This document shows, piece after piece, positions 44,075 through 53,164 of a stretch of DNA of 64,000 bases. The stretch is from Chlamydiae bacterium RIFCSPLOWO2_12_FULL_45_20 (lineage in GTDB: Bacteria > Chlamydiota > Chlamydiia > Chlamydiales > SM23-39), in the NCBI GenBank assembly GCA_001796285.1, contig MGMD01000026.1, positions 1-64,000 on the forward strand, read 5' to 3'. A program made the translations under genes and the position numbers. The stretch's first letter is position 1, and each line of letters starts with the position of its first letter. The notes beneath the pieces are model-generated. The model was not told the DNA's origin. It saw nothing but the letters and a program-made list of their open reading frames with translations, and searched no databases.

Positions 44075-44697
44075 TGATTAAATTCTCGCTTTAATAAGTC
44101 CATTTTTACGGTAAAGACTTCCTTTTCAAGGGAAGTGTTTGTCTTGTTTAACTTGCATTCCTTAACGAGAATTTGCGGTCTTTTCTCCATGGGATCTGGA
44201 TCGATATCTTCAATGATAGAGAGGAGTTGTTTTAGATCATATTCGTCCATTTCCACTGCAAAGCGTTGTCTTTCTTCTGTTTCTTTCATGTGGGGTTCGT
44301 TCGAATTTTTCTCTTCGCTGAAAACCAGGCGATTTTCTTGGATGTACTTGAGGCGCTCAAGAATTTTAGGCGACTGTGGATAGGCGGGGTTGCATTGCAG
44401 GGTTTGCAGTTGCTGCTTTTCCCTTTCTAAAAGGGCGAAAGATTCAATTTCCCGGTATAAAAAGTAAGGATCAGCATGGGAATAGCGCGCTAAAAAAGCC
44501 TCCTTTGCAGCCTTTCGATCTAGTGCGAGTTTTTCTTTTCTCAAAGCGCTTTCAAAACGGCTTTGTAAATCTTGCCATTTTGTTCTTGCAGAAAATAGAA
44601 ATAGGCTCGCACCTAAAAGAGGGAGGAGGAGCAATAGGAAGAAAAAGCGGGGGTGCATGTAGAGAAAAAAGAATTTTCCACACTTTTCAAGGAACAT
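44071..44697 (-). CDS. Membrane protein with coiled coil, GspM/PilO-like position (CT647-like)
   Basis: About 208 residues with one membrane segment near the N terminus (RFFFLLLLLPLLGASLFLFS), then a long charged coiled-coil region (SRFESALRKEKLALDRKAAKE) and a C-terminal section with MDEYDLKQLLSIIEDIDPDP. This layout (one helix, coiled coil, small periplasmic domain) is that of PilO/GspM inner-membrane subunits. It directly follows a GspL/PilMN-like gene with a short overlap, which supports that reading. Sequence alone does not prove it. The ATG at 44697 has AGG upstream; 44709 is an alternative start. Confidence 0.55.
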   Translation of the reverse strand: MFLEKCGKFFFLYMHPRFFFLLLLLPLLGASLFLFSARTKWQDLQSRFESALRKEKLALDRKAAKEAFLARYSHADPYFLYREIESFALLEREKQQLQTLQCNPAYPQSPKILERLKYIQENRLVFSEEKNSNEPHMKETEERQRFAVEMDEYDLKQLLSIIEDIDPDPMEKRPQILVKECKLNKTNTSLEKEVFTVKMDLLKREFNQ

Positions 44698-46183
44698 GAG
44701 GCCTCTCATTGTTTAGATAAAAACTTGTTCTATAGCAGTCATGGTCTACTTCCCAAGAAATCTCCCGGCTTGTATCGATCTTTTTATCTCCCGCTTGAAG
44801 TGCATCGTGAAAGCGCCTTGCATTCAGGGCGTTCTGGAAGTTAAATTCGAGCTCTACCTTGGCTAAAAATGGCTCCTTTGGAGCATTGGTTTTGGGATAG
44901 CTTTCCAGTAGATATCGGATGGATCGAATGTCAATGGGATCTTGTTCCGCTTTCAACTCCTGAAGCAGCGGATGTTTTGAGAGCCAGTCGAGAAAAACAG
45001 TCGCGCGGGGAGCTTGTAAAATGTAAGGAAATTCCTTGCTATTTTCTTCAATGGCAGCGATCCACGTATCTATTTGCTTGTCCCTTGTTTCCGGCCGCGC
45101 GTAGTAGATCTCTTGAGTCAGGAGCTTTTTTTTCTTTTGCCCCCAAATCATTAGGCCAGTACTTAAGAAAAGGGAAAGGGAGCATAAAATGAGCGAGTAA
45201 ATGCCCATTCTGACCCAATTTTTTTTAGGAAAAAATTCCTCTTTTCGAAGCTGTAGAGGTTCTTTTGAGGTCTGTTCGATGGCAAGGCCTGTCGCAACGG
45301 CGAAGTGCTGCTCCTCGATGGAGAGCGGATGCTCTAAAGAAAAATCCATTAAGTATTCTCTTAAGTGCAAAAAAGTGTCTGAGAAACCGGTGAAAATAAC
45401 GGGAACCGGAACGCCGCGGGTACAAGAGTAAAAGAGTTGTTCTATTGTTAAACGAGTCGCTTTAAGAAGAGAAGCGAGATTCGGAGTGAGGATGGGTTTT
45501 AGAAGGAGAAGATCCACTTGTTTTGCAGCACTTTCAATTTCTTTTTTCAAAAGAATTTTTTTTCGATCTTCTAAAAGGGCTTGAAGAAGGGAGAGAACCC
45601 CGCCGGAAACAGCATGGGATTTTTTTAATTTCCCCTTCTCTAAAAAGACGCAAGAAATTTCATTAGAGCCCAAATCGATGATGAAGGCCTCTTGTAGGGA
45701 GGGAAATTTCCAGAGGATAAAATGAACCAGTGCATTGGAGATGGTGCTCAAAGAGTCTGGGTCGATCTGAAGCGAAGCCAAATCTAGCAGATGGGTTTTG
45801 AGACGTTCACGAAGAACCGTATAGAGTAGGGCCTGAGGGGCGTTTACTGAAAAAAAGGGAACGGAGAGGATCTCTTCTGGTTTGAAGTGGCTGGTTGCTT
45901 CAGATTGGAATCGAATCGTCTCTTCAATGTGCTTGGAGGAAAGCTTCGAAATCGGGATGGACCGAAGGAAAAAATCTTTTAATAAAAGGCCGCTTGCTAT
46001 TTTCCCTGAAAAGCCCTTGAAAAAATTTTTGATCGCTTCTTGGGGCGTAGTTTTTTGATTTCTATCGTCATTTGTCTCTAAAGAAATGGCTAGTGTTCCA
46101 AGCAAACGGCTCTCTTTGCCTCTTTTTGAAATGAAAGAGAGGCGCAAAAGAGGAAAATCTAAATGGACCCCTATAACCTGCAT
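44687..46183 (-). CDS. PilM/GspL-like protein with actin-like and periplasmic domains (CT646-like)
   Basis: A 498-residue protein. Residues 1-315 or so resemble the actin-like ATPase fold of PilM/GspL: SKRGKESRLLGTLAIS, EAFIIDLGSNEISCVFLEKG (about 165, phosphate loop-like) and IFTGFSDTFLHLREYL. A single membrane helix follows (IYSLILCSLSLFLSTGLMIW, about 330), then a periplasmic part with a ferredoxin-like look (PFLAKVELEFNFQNALNARR). In type IV pili and type II secretion, this scaffold couples the ATPase to the inner-membrane platform. Its partner gene follows. No pilus ATPase or secretin gene is nearby. Confidence 0.6.
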   Translation of the reverse strand: MQVIGVHLDFPLLRLSFISKRGKESRLLGTLAISLETNDDRNQKTTPQEAIKNFFKGFSGKIASGLLLKDFFLRSIPISKLSSKHIEETIRFQSEATSHFKPEEILSVPFFSVNAPQALLYTVLRERLKTHLLDLASLQIDPDSLSTISNALVHFILWKFPSLQEAFIIDLGSNEISCVFLEKGKLKKSHAVSGGVLSLLQALLEDRKKILLKKEIESAAKQVDLLLLKPILTPNLASLLKATRLTIEQLFYSCTRGVPVPVIFTGFSDTFLHLREYLMDFSLEHPLSIEEQHFAVATGLAIEQTSKEPLQLRKEEFFPKKNWVRMGIYSLILCSLSLFLSTGLMIWGQKKKKLLTQEIYYARPETRDKQIDTWIAAIEENSKEFPYILQAPRATVFLDWLSKHPLLQELKAEQDPIDIRSIRYLLESYPKTNAPKEPFLAKVELEFNFQNALNARRFHDALQAGDKKIDTSREISWEVDHDCYRTSFYLNNERPHVP

Positions 46184-46243
46184 GAGGAAACCATACTACC
46201 AGGACATGACGAAAATAGGAAATATCCTTTAATATGTAGAGCC

Positions 46244-46498
46244 ATGACAGTTGCTTACGTGATCAATATTCTTTTTACTACCTATACAATTTTTCTTTTT
46301 GTAAGGGTGATTAGCTCCTGGTTTCCCGCTTGGCAAGGCCACCATCTCATGCGCTTTGTTGCGTTTTACACAGATCCCTACCTAAATCTTTTTCGTAGAA
46401 TTTTGCCGCCGCTGGGAGGAGTGTTAGACATTAGCCCGATTTTGGCATTTTTTACCTTGCGCCTCATGGAAATGATGCTCTTAGGGTTGTTGACATGA
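46244..46498 (+). CDS. YggT family membrane protein
   Basis: An 84-residue protein with two hydrophobic segments (AYVINILFTTYTIFLFVRVI and a C-terminal SPILAFFTLRLMEMMLLGLL). The YggT motif between them reads YTDPYLNLFRRILPPLGG. YggT proteins are associated with envelope homeostasis and cell division in other bacteria. The start at ATG 46244 gives the usual length; the frame reaches back to 46163 but would overlap the divergent PilM-like gene. It is coupled by a 4-bp overlap to dus. Confidence 0.8.
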   Translation: MTVAYVINILFTTYTIFLFVRVISSWFPAWQGHHLMRFVAFYTDPYLNLFRRILPPLGGVLDISPILAFFTLRLMEMMLLGLLT

Positions 46499-47490
46499 TG
46501 TTTCGCAACAAAGTGCTTTATGCTCCTCTTGCCGGTTGCTCTGACTTGCCATTTCGGAAAATGAGTTGCAAGTACTTACCAGGAATTGTCTATTGTGAGA
46601 TGGTGAAAATTGACGCTCTTGTTCGGAACGATCCCCATACATTTCGGATGCTTGATTATGAGTTGGGTATGCACCCCATAGGGGCTCAGCTGTGCGGTTC
46701 GAAACCGCAAATAGCCGCAGAGGCTGCTAGAATGGTTGAGGGGCTCGGATTTGATGTGATCGATCTCAATTGTGGTTGTCCTGTCGACAAGGTTACTAAG
46801 GATGGTAGCGGTTCTGGAATGCTCAAAACACCAGAACTCATAGGAGAAGTGTTAGCAGCGATCGTCGGGGCTGTCAAAATCCCTGTGACTATTAAAATAC
46901 GGGCGGGATGGGATGATCAACATATTGTGACAAGACAAATCACAAAGATTGCAGAAGAAGCTGGGGCAAAAGCCATCGCTATTCACGGAAGGACTAGGCA
47001 GCAAGCCTATAAAGGTAACGCAAATTGGGACTATATTAAGGAGTGCAAAGAGGTTGCTAAGGATATCCAAGTGATTGGGAATGGCGATCTATTTGATGCA
47101 GAATCCGCGCTTCGCATGTTTTCTTATACTGGGTGCGATGCGGTTTTAATTGCGAGGGGAACGATGGGGCAGCCTTGGATTGCAGAAGATGTTCAAAGGG
47201 CTCTTCTCGGAGAGTCTCCCTTAAAAAGAAGTGTGGGGGATTTGAAGGCGGCTCTTTACGAACATTTTGGCCATATCCTTGATTACCGGCCAGAAAGGCA
47301 GGCTCTTCTTGATATGCGAAGGGTTGGCTGCTGGTATTTAAAACGATTAACGAATGTTAAAGAGCTGCGCATGCAGATCAATCGAGCAGAATCCAGCTCA
47401 GAAGTATTTGCTTACCTCGAAGCCTTCTCCTGGGAGCCGGCAGAGCCGATTTCTGAATCGTTATTTGCTGCACCAATGGACTTGGGTTAA
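46495..47490 (+). CDS. dusB: tRNA-dihydrouridine synthase
   Basis: A 331-residue FMN-dependent Dus enzyme that reduces uridines in the tRNA D-loop. Conserved features are YAPLAGCSDLPFRKM at the N terminus, GAQLCGSKPQIAAEAARMV, DLNCGCPVDKVTKDGSGSGM with the catalytic Cys (about 100), IAIHGRTRQQAYKGNANW, and GNGDLFDAESALRMF. It is closer to DusB than to other Dus groups. It overlaps the YggT-like gene by 4 bp, in an arrangement resembling C. trachomatis CT644-CT645. Confidence 0.92.
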   Translation: MMFRNKVLYAPLAGCSDLPFRKMSCKYLPGIVYCEMVKIDALVRNDPHTFRMLDYELGMHPIGAQLCGSKPQIAAEAARMVEGLGFDVIDLNCGCPVDKVTKDGSGSGMLKTPELIGEVLAAIVGAVKIPVTIKIRAGWDDQHIVTRQITKIAEEAGAKAIAIHGRTRQQAYKGNANWDYIKECKEVAKDIQVIGNGDLFDAESALRMFSYTGCDAVLIARGTMGQPWIAEDVQRALLGESPLKRSVGDLKAALYEHFGHILDYRPERQALLDMRRVGCWYLKRLTNVKELRMQINRAESSSEVFAYLEAFSWEPAEPISESLFAAPMDLG

Positions 47491-47957
47491 CTTTCTTCGA
47501 ATCGTCGTTTAAAGATGTTCTCTAGCCTGTCGATATTTTGTGGAGAGTCTTGCGGTTCTTTGATTGTTTTAGAAGATTTTTTTTTCTTTAGCCAACAGAT
47601 AAAGCTGCTATTTGCTTGTACTTTTGCACCGAGGCTTTTTGCATGGAGGGCTAATCCCCGATCATTGGTGATTACTGTGATGATTTTCCGGTTTTTAGAA
47701 AGCTCTAGCCTTTCCACAATATACTCATCCGCGCTTTGTCCTTTAGGCGCGTAGGCAACGGTTAAGGGGTTCGGATAAGAAAGACCGCTTTCTTCATCTC
47801 TTCGGTGAGCTCCATCGAAGACCAAGGTTCCTTTGATTTTTTTTTTGGCAAATTCCTTTTGCAGATAGGCAATGATCTCCTGTCTCAAAGCTTGTAGGCT
47901 CTTTTTCGATTCCATCAAGCTGAAGATCAGATTGTAGCCATCAATAATAAAATACAA
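47487..47957 (-). CDS. NYN-domain RNase, YacP-like
   Basis: A 156-residue protein of the NYN (PIN-like) superfamily, YacP/Rae1 type. Acidic metal-binding residues are in FIIDGYNLIFSLM at the N terminus, GTLVFDGAHRRDE (about 45), QSADEYIVERL (about 75), and VITNDRGLALHAKSLGA (about 97). B. subtilis Rae1 cuts mRNA on the ribosome; this protein could have a similar role. It begins 6 bp after rdgB on the same strand and converges on dusB with a 4-bp overlap. Confidence 0.82.
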   Translation of the reverse strand: MYFIIDGYNLIFSLMESKKSLQALRQEIIAYLQKEFAKKKIKGTLVFDGAHRRDEESGLSYPNPLTVAYAPKGQSADEYIVERLELSKNRKIITVITNDRGLALHAKSLGAKVQANSSFICWLKKKKSSKTIKEPQDSPQNIDRLENIFKRRFEES

Positions 47958-47963
47958 ATTTTT

Positions 47964-48608
47964 TTAATTGTTTTCAGGTGTGTTGCGGAGGAATGATTCA
48001 AGAGAAAAGAGAATTTTGTCAATTGCCTTTCGTCGATGAGAAATCCGGTTTTTTACCGATTCGCCCAGTTCGGCAAATGTCTTATTGTAGCCATGTTTGA
48101 TAAAAAGAGGATCATAGCCAAAGCCGCCACCGCCTCTATCTTTCATGGCAAGGGTTCCTTCACAGGTCCCTTTTACACATTTTTTCATGCCAGAAGGGGC
48201 GGCTAGAACGATACAACACTCGAAAAAAGCCTGCCTATCGTCATCCATGAGATGTTTCATGTCTTCGAGCAGTTTTTTCCGATTCTCAAAATCAGTCGCG
48301 TTATTACCTGCGTAACGAGAAGACAGGACGCCAGGAGCACCGCCTAAAGCTGGCACAACAATGCCTGAATCATCGGCAATTACCCAGCGCTGCAGGCTTT
48401 TTGCCGCGTGTTCCGCTTTGATTTGGGCATTTTCTTCGAAGTTCGCCCCTGTTTCTTCTGGGGGCTGATAGTCGGGAAAATCGCAAAGGCCAAGCACATC
48501 CAAATGGGGAACTATTTTGAGAATTTCTCGGAGCTCTCTGACTTTATGGCCATTTTTACTTGCAATGACTATCTCAATGGACATAGGAGAGTGCGGAGGG
48601 GATGACAT
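47964..48608 (-). CDS. rdgB: XTP/dITP diphosphatase (HAM1 family)
   Basis: A 214-residue house-cleaning pyrophosphatase that removes dITP and XTP. Signatures are EIVIASKNGHKVRELREIL (about 10), ETGANFEENAQIKAEHAAK, VIADDSGIVVPALGGAPGVLSSRYAG (residues about 80-105), GTLAMKDRGGGGFGYDPLF, and NRISHRRKAIDKI near the end. I chose the ATG at 48608, which has GGAAG five bases upstream; ATG 48620 is possible. It is followed by the NYN gene and preceded by greA on the same strand. Confidence 0.9.
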   Translation of the reverse strand: MSSPPHSPMSIEIVIASKNGHKVRELREILKIVPHLDVLGLCDFPDYQPPEETGANFEENAQIKAEHAAKSLQRWVIADDSGIVVPALGGAPGVLSSRYAGNNATDFENRKKLLEDMKHLMDDDRQAFFECCIVLAAPSGMKKCVKGTCEGTLAMKDRGGGGFGYDPLFIKHGYNKTFAELGESVKNRISHRRKAIDKILFSLESFLRNTPENN

Positions 48609-48640
48609 GACAACTTCCAATGCGGCTCAGCGTAATCGAT

Positions 48641-50803
48641 CTATTGTTTTTGATCAAAGTAATTATTAATATCGGTAATGGTAAACCGCTCTCCCTGGAA
48701 GTCAAAACTTGCTCCCACTGTTTTTCCTTTCATGGCTTGGGCAAATTTGGACTGGAAAGACAGGATCCGATTTTCTGGATCTGCATCCCAGGGGCCTAGT
48801 AGGGTGTAGCGTAGATGTTCTCCTTTGGAGTCCGTGCATCGAACCACGCATCCGACATTGACTTCATCTATGATCACATCATTTGGAGTGAGAATTCTTG
48901 CTCTATGGATTTGATCGGAGAGAAATTTGAGTTCAGATTGTAGTCGTTCTCGCTTTTCTAAGGCTGCTTTAAATTCGGCGTTTTCCCTTAAATCTCCATG
49001 TGCTCTTGCCACCTCGATCTCTTTTGCATTACTCACTGTTTCTATAGTAGCAATTTCTTGTATGCGTGCTTGTGTTTTTTGGAATCCTTCCTGTGTTGAC
49101 CAGATGAGCTCTTCAGAAGAAGAGGTCTCTTTGTCTTTGCGCATTTTCCCGATCGACGGGTGGGCTACTGCTCCAAGAGAGTGCAGGATTTTGATATCGT
49201 GATCTGTCAGAGAGGAGCACTTAGTCGATAATAGTAGATACTCTTTTACTTCCTGAACACTGGAATGCGATAGGATGTCGCGAACTAGTTTGTAGCGATC
49301 TGCAGTGATTAGAGAAATGATTTTTTTTGTAAGGTCTCTATGCTGCGGTTTTTTTTCCAAAAAGTCTAATAGGATGAAAAGCCCTTCGAAAAAGCGATTT
49401 TTCCCATCAGGGGTGGCAAAGGGTAGAGTGGATTTTTTTTCGATAATTTTCTGAAAGTACCACAGGAATACTTCGGGAAAGGAGAGGGGATGAATTAAAA
49501 GAGTACTGAGTTTTTTTTTCAACAGTTCTTCAGAAGGCAAGAGTTCTATCAAGAGGAAATCTCTTAAAAGATTGGAGTCTACGGTAAAAAAGAGGTCAAG
49601 AAAGATGTCGAGCCAGTCTTTTTTTAGTGATCGAATGAAGGAAAGGGCCCGTTTTTGAAATCCGATCAGGTTGATCTTGCGGATGATTTCAGGAGTATTG
49701 TGCACCGCCTGCATCAAGGACTGAATTTGTTTTTCTATGTTGGGAGAGCGCAAGTCTTCTAAGAGGAAAAAGACTTGAAGTTTTTGGTGGTCTCCAAGGG
49801 GTTCTTCTTGAAGAAGATGGTTAAAACGTGCTTCCAAAGAGGCCTTAAATTCAACGTCTTTCAATGTTTCTGGAAAATCGCGAAGGAATGTATAGATCAT
49901 TTGGATAGTTGCATCGACGTTTGGTTTAGTCTCTAAAGCTTTGTGAAGCGCGACTTCATGGGGGACTTCTTTTTCCAGGAGTTTGAATGGAAGTTTTAAT
50001 TCTTTCGGGCATTCAATTTTTGTGTCTTTTTTAAGTTTTGAACGAGTTGTTTGCCACCAGCGATTCCAGTCTTCTGCTGGAACGACTAAATCACAGAGCT
50101 CTTCTTTGATTTCAAAGGCGGTCTTTGGTCCCAGATCCTTTAGCAGCATCCGAATGACTTCATTGGAGTTCTCTCTCGCCTCTTTTTCAAGCAGGTCGGG
50201 ATTGCCAAATCTTTTGGCAAAAAAGTGCTCTGAGCCAAGAGGAGTGAGCACTTTAAAGGCCTTTTCAAAAGAAAACTGTTTGGGGCCAATAACAAATTCA
50301 AACTCTAGGGTTAGCTCTTCTCGAACAAGAGAGACTTCCGTAATTTCCCCTGTTCCCCAACCCCCTGTGTGGAAGACAAAATTTTTGGGCTTCATGTGAG
50401 AAAGGAGTTCAAAATTTCGGATAGCTGATTGAAAAGTCTCCCGATTTCTCAGACCTACAAGGCGGAGCTTTTCAAAAAGAAGGGGGTCATTTTCATATTT
50501 TGCCTTGAGATGCTCCGTTGCAAGATCGGCCAGTTCTTCGCTATTTGTCGTTTGCAAATCAAAAACCAATCTTAACACGTCATGGGCAAGCTTTATATCT
50601 TGTAGCTCCCTCCAGAGAGGGAGAATTCGCTCAACATGCTTTCCAAAATGGTACGCTAGATCGGAATCTTTTACGCTCTCTAATACAGCGACCATCTCTA
50701 AACCGTCAGGCTGATCACCGTAGCAGTATTCTTCCCAGATTTTTAAAAATCCGGGGTAATCGTTATTTTGAATGCGTTCGCGAAAATCTTTTAAATATGC
50801 CAT
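48641..50803 (-). CDS. greA: Long chlamydial transcription elongation factor GreA
   Basis: A 720-residue protein whose C-terminal 150 residues are a full GreA. The coiled-coil tip is GDLRENAEFKAALEKRERLQ (about 610) with the Asp and Glu that place the second metal in the RNA polymerase active site, and the FKBP-like domain follows (GPWDADPENRILSFQSKFAQ). The first 560 residues are helical and unlike any GreA outside chlamydiae, where the protein is about 715 residues long (CT636). The extension may attach the cleavage factor to other machinery. It is the first gene of a greA-rdgB-NYN run. Confidence 0.92.
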   Translation of the reverse strand: MAYLKDFRERIQNNDYPGFLKIWEEYCYGDQPDGLEMVAVLESVKDSDLAYHFGKHVERILPLWRELQDIKLAHDVLRLVFDLQTTNSEELADLATEHLKAKYENDPLLFEKLRLVGLRNRETFQSAIRNFELLSHMKPKNFVFHTGGWGTGEITEVSLVREELTLEFEFVIGPKQFSFEKAFKVLTPLGSEHFFAKRFGNPDLLEKEARENSNEVIRMLLKDLGPKTAFEIKEELCDLVVPAEDWNRWWQTTRSKLKKDTKIECPKELKLPFKLLEKEVPHEVALHKALETKPNVDATIQMIYTFLRDFPETLKDVEFKASLEARFNHLLQEEPLGDHQKLQVFFLLEDLRSPNIEKQIQSLMQAVHNTPEIIRKINLIGFQKRALSFIRSLKKDWLDIFLDLFFTVDSNLLRDFLLIELLPSEELLKKKLSTLLIHPLSFPEVFLWYFQKIIEKKSTLPFATPDGKNRFFEGLFILLDFLEKKPQHRDLTKKIISLITADRYKLVRDILSHSSVQEVKEYLLLSTKCSSLTDHDIKILHSLGAVAHPSIGKMRKDKETSSSEELIWSTQEGFQKTQARIQEIATIETVSNAKEIEVARAHGDLRENAEFKAALEKRERLQSELKFLSDQIHRARILTPNDVIIDEVNVGCVVRCTDSKGEHLRYTLLGPWDADPENRILSFQSKFAQAMKGKTVGASFDFQGERFTITDINNYFDQKQ

Positions 50804-50877
50804 GTGCTCTTTTTCTTTAAAATTTTAGGGAAGTCAGTATAGAAAGTACACAAATAATCTTCAATTCCCTCTTATTT

Positions 50878-50931
50878 ACTCACCTTACGCCCATAAGGCC
50901 TCCTGTGTGCGTAAGGTGAGTTATTTACCGA
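50878..50931. repeat. Perfect 13-bp-arm palindrome between divergent genes
   Basis: ACTCACCTTACGC (50878-50890) and GCGTAAGGTGAGT (50919-50931) are exact inverted repeats around 28 bases. The site lies in the 195-bp gap between greA and the YjbH-like gene, which are transcribed apart, so a terminator role is unlikely. It could be an operator, attenuator of the + strand gene, or a small palindromic repeat element. Confidence 0.6.
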
Positions 50932-50998
50932 GAGATGCAGAATCCAGCTTAAGAAATTTTACAAGAAGGGTATACTCGTTCCACTTGGAAGGCGCCCA

Positions 50999-53164
50999 AT
51001 GAACAATAATTTTGCGTTTTGCCTCATCAGATGGATTCTTTTTTTTTCTTTTGCGTTGCGCGCTTTTGGGGATTGCCCCACAAGACAACTTTTTTCCGAT
51101 TTGGAAATAGTCAAAAAAATCGATGACGAAATCAAGGACCACCTCCCGCTTGTGATCAACTACCAAACGCAAGGGGGGTATTTCACTATGCCTTCCGCGC
51201 GCACCTTCGATGCAGGGCTCTTCGGCTTGGGATTTTCTTATGTGCCTCCTTATCATATTTGGAGCCAGGCCTTTCAATTCTTTAACCATTTGGAGACGGT
51301 GGGCAACTATTGGGTTTTCAATGGGGTAATGGATCCTGTTTTTGGACATATGGGGTTTGGAGATTCGGCAGATAGGGCAGCCAACATCAAGTTGATTTTT
51401 TTGAGAAAGGAGGATGGCTTTCCTTTCATGCCCGATTTTGCCATTGGCTGGAATGATTTTTTGGGCAGCCAGAGATTTAGATCTTTTTATGCTGTAGCCA
51501 CTCAAGAGTTTTTAACCTATGACCTAGAAGCGACACTTGGATGGGGAACGGGAAGAATGAAGGGGTTTTATGGAGGGCTTGCCTGGACGCCCTTTCGAAA
51601 ATACAATACTTTCCTTCAAGCATTGACTCTGGTGGCCGAGTATGACGCGAATGACTATAAGCGCCACGTTCATGAACATCCTGGTGGGCGCAAAGTCGAC
51701 AGCCGAATCAACGTAGGAGCTCAGTACACCCTTTGGAATTTGTTCCGATTTTCTGGCTCGACTCTTAGGGGAAATCAACTCGCAGGAAGCTTAGCTCTTT
51801 CTTACGATCTTGGGAATACACGAGGGTTCATCCCAAAAATCTATGATCCAGCTCCCTACTCGTTTCCTACCGACACCCAGCCTATTGGACCCATTCGTTC
51901 ACGTCAAGAGCTCGCCTGTGATTTAGCTTATGCGTTTCAAGAGCAGGGCTTTGATCTTTATAGGCTCTATCTCATCCCAGAAGAGGGCGGGAAGGATCAG
52001 CTTTGGCTGAAAGTTGTCAACTTGCGTTACCGAGAAGAAGAAAAAGTAAGAGAGCGTATTGAGTACGTCCTCGCTCATTTAGCGCCGTCAAATATTGCAA
52101 GGATCACGGTAGTTACAGAATCGGACGGTATTCCTGTGCAAGAGTATCGCTTTAGGCTGGAAGATTTAAGGCGTTTTGCTTCAGGACGTTTGGGAGCGGA
52201 TGAGTTTTTAGTGATTGCACCTCCTGAAGAAGTGTCTAAAACGCCGAATGACTACGACGCGGCTCAGTTGTATCAGAGAAAAAAACCGATGTGGGTATTC
52301 ACGTTCCGTCCTTGGTTTCAATCCTATCTCGGATCTAGTAGGGGTAAGTTTAAATATGAAGTGGGGTTTCTCTTAAATCAAGAAGGATATCTCTTGGATC
52401 AAATCTATTACAATATCACCGGAGCCTATACCGCTAAGTCGAGTACTGTCCACCTAATGAGCCAAGATATTCTAAACCCTTCTCGGATCATCAATGTACG
52501 CACCGACTCCATTCTTTATAGCCAGTCAAACTCGATTCACTTAACGCAAGCTTTTTTGCAAAAGAGTTGGAATCTCGGGCTGGGCTGGTTTAGCCGATTG
52601 GCTTTTGGGTACTTCGAACAGGCTTACGCAGGAGCTGCCCTTGAGACGCTCTATTATCCAGTCAGAACGAATTGGGCCGTGGGTTTTGAGATCGCCACCC
52701 TTTTGAAGAGAAGCTACTACGGCATCGGCTTTGAGAGAAAAGCGCGCCAGTATACAGACGATGGCTTTGTGTTTTTTCCCTATACAGGCCTGCAATATTT
52801 TGTGAACTTCCATTATCAACTCAAGCCTCTCAATCTCGATTTTAACATTAAGGTAGGACAGTTCCTCGCTAGGGATAAGGGAATTCGCGTGGAAGGGGGA
52901 AGAACCTTTGCAAGTGGGCTGCGTGTCGGGCTTTGGTACACCTTGACCAATGCAGCAGATCATGTCAATGGAGATCGTTATTATGACAAGGGGTTTTCCA
53001 TCTCAGTCCCCTTCGATCTTTTCTTAAATAAATCTAGTCGGACACGGATTGGGTATGCCATGAGTGCGTGGCTTCGGGATTGCGGCGCGATCAGCGCAAC
53101 GGGAAGAACGCTGTACCCGACTCTTTTCTGGGATCGCTATAATGATCGGCCTACGTTTTACTAA
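50999..53164 (+). CDS. YjbH/YmcA-like outer-membrane exopolysaccharide protein
   Basis: A 721-residue protein with a signal peptide (IRWILFFSFALRAFGD) and two beta-barrel-like halves joined by a linker. The motif GYFTMPSARTFDAGLFGLGF (about 60) starts the family region; FLYDLE-like strands follow and the end is rich in aromatic beta strands (RVGLWYTLTNAADHVNGDRY). Members of the YjbH family sit in the outer membrane and help secrete exopolysaccharide. GGAAGG six bases before the ATG supports the start. The 3 prime end overlaps hemB by 14 bp. Confidence 0.75.
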   Translation: MNNNFAFCLIRWILFFSFALRAFGDCPTRQLFSDLEIVKKIDDEIKDHLPLVINYQTQGGYFTMPSARTFDAGLFGLGFSYVPPYHIWSQAFQFFNHLETVGNYWVFNGVMDPVFGHMGFGDSADRAANIKLIFLRKEDGFPFMPDFAIGWNDFLGSQRFRSFYAVATQEFLTYDLEATLGWGTGRMKGFYGGLAWTPFRKYNTFLQALTLVAEYDANDYKRHVHEHPGGRKVDSRINVGAQYTLWNLFRFSGSTLRGNQLAGSLALSYDLGNTRGFIPKIYDPAPYSFPTDTQPIGPIRSRQELACDLAYAFQEQGFDLYRLYLIPEEGGKDQLWLKVVNLRYREEEKVRERIEYVLAHLAPSNIARITVVTESDGIPVQEYRFRLEDLRRFASGRLGADEFLVIAPPEEVSKTPNDYDAAQLYQRKKPMWVFTFRPWFQSYLGSSRGKFKYEVGFLLNQEGYLLDQIYYNITGAYTAKSSTVHLMSQDILNPSRIINVRTDSILYSQSNSIHLTQAFLQKSWNLGLGWFSRLAFGYFEQAYAGAALETLYYPVRTNWAVGFEIATLLKRSYYGIGFERKARQYTDDGFVFFPYTGLQYFVNFHYQLKPLNLDFNIKVGQFLARDKGIRVEGGRTFASGLRVGLWYTLTNAADHVNGDRYYDKGFSISVPFDLFLNKSSRTRIGYAMSAWLRDCGAISATGRTLYPTLFWDRYNDRPTFY

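Noticed and set aside
50921-51505. A 194-codon minus-strand frame over the start of the YjbH-like gene
   Set aside because: The + strand gene has a ribosome site, signal peptide and family motif; the antisense frame shows no recognisable features.
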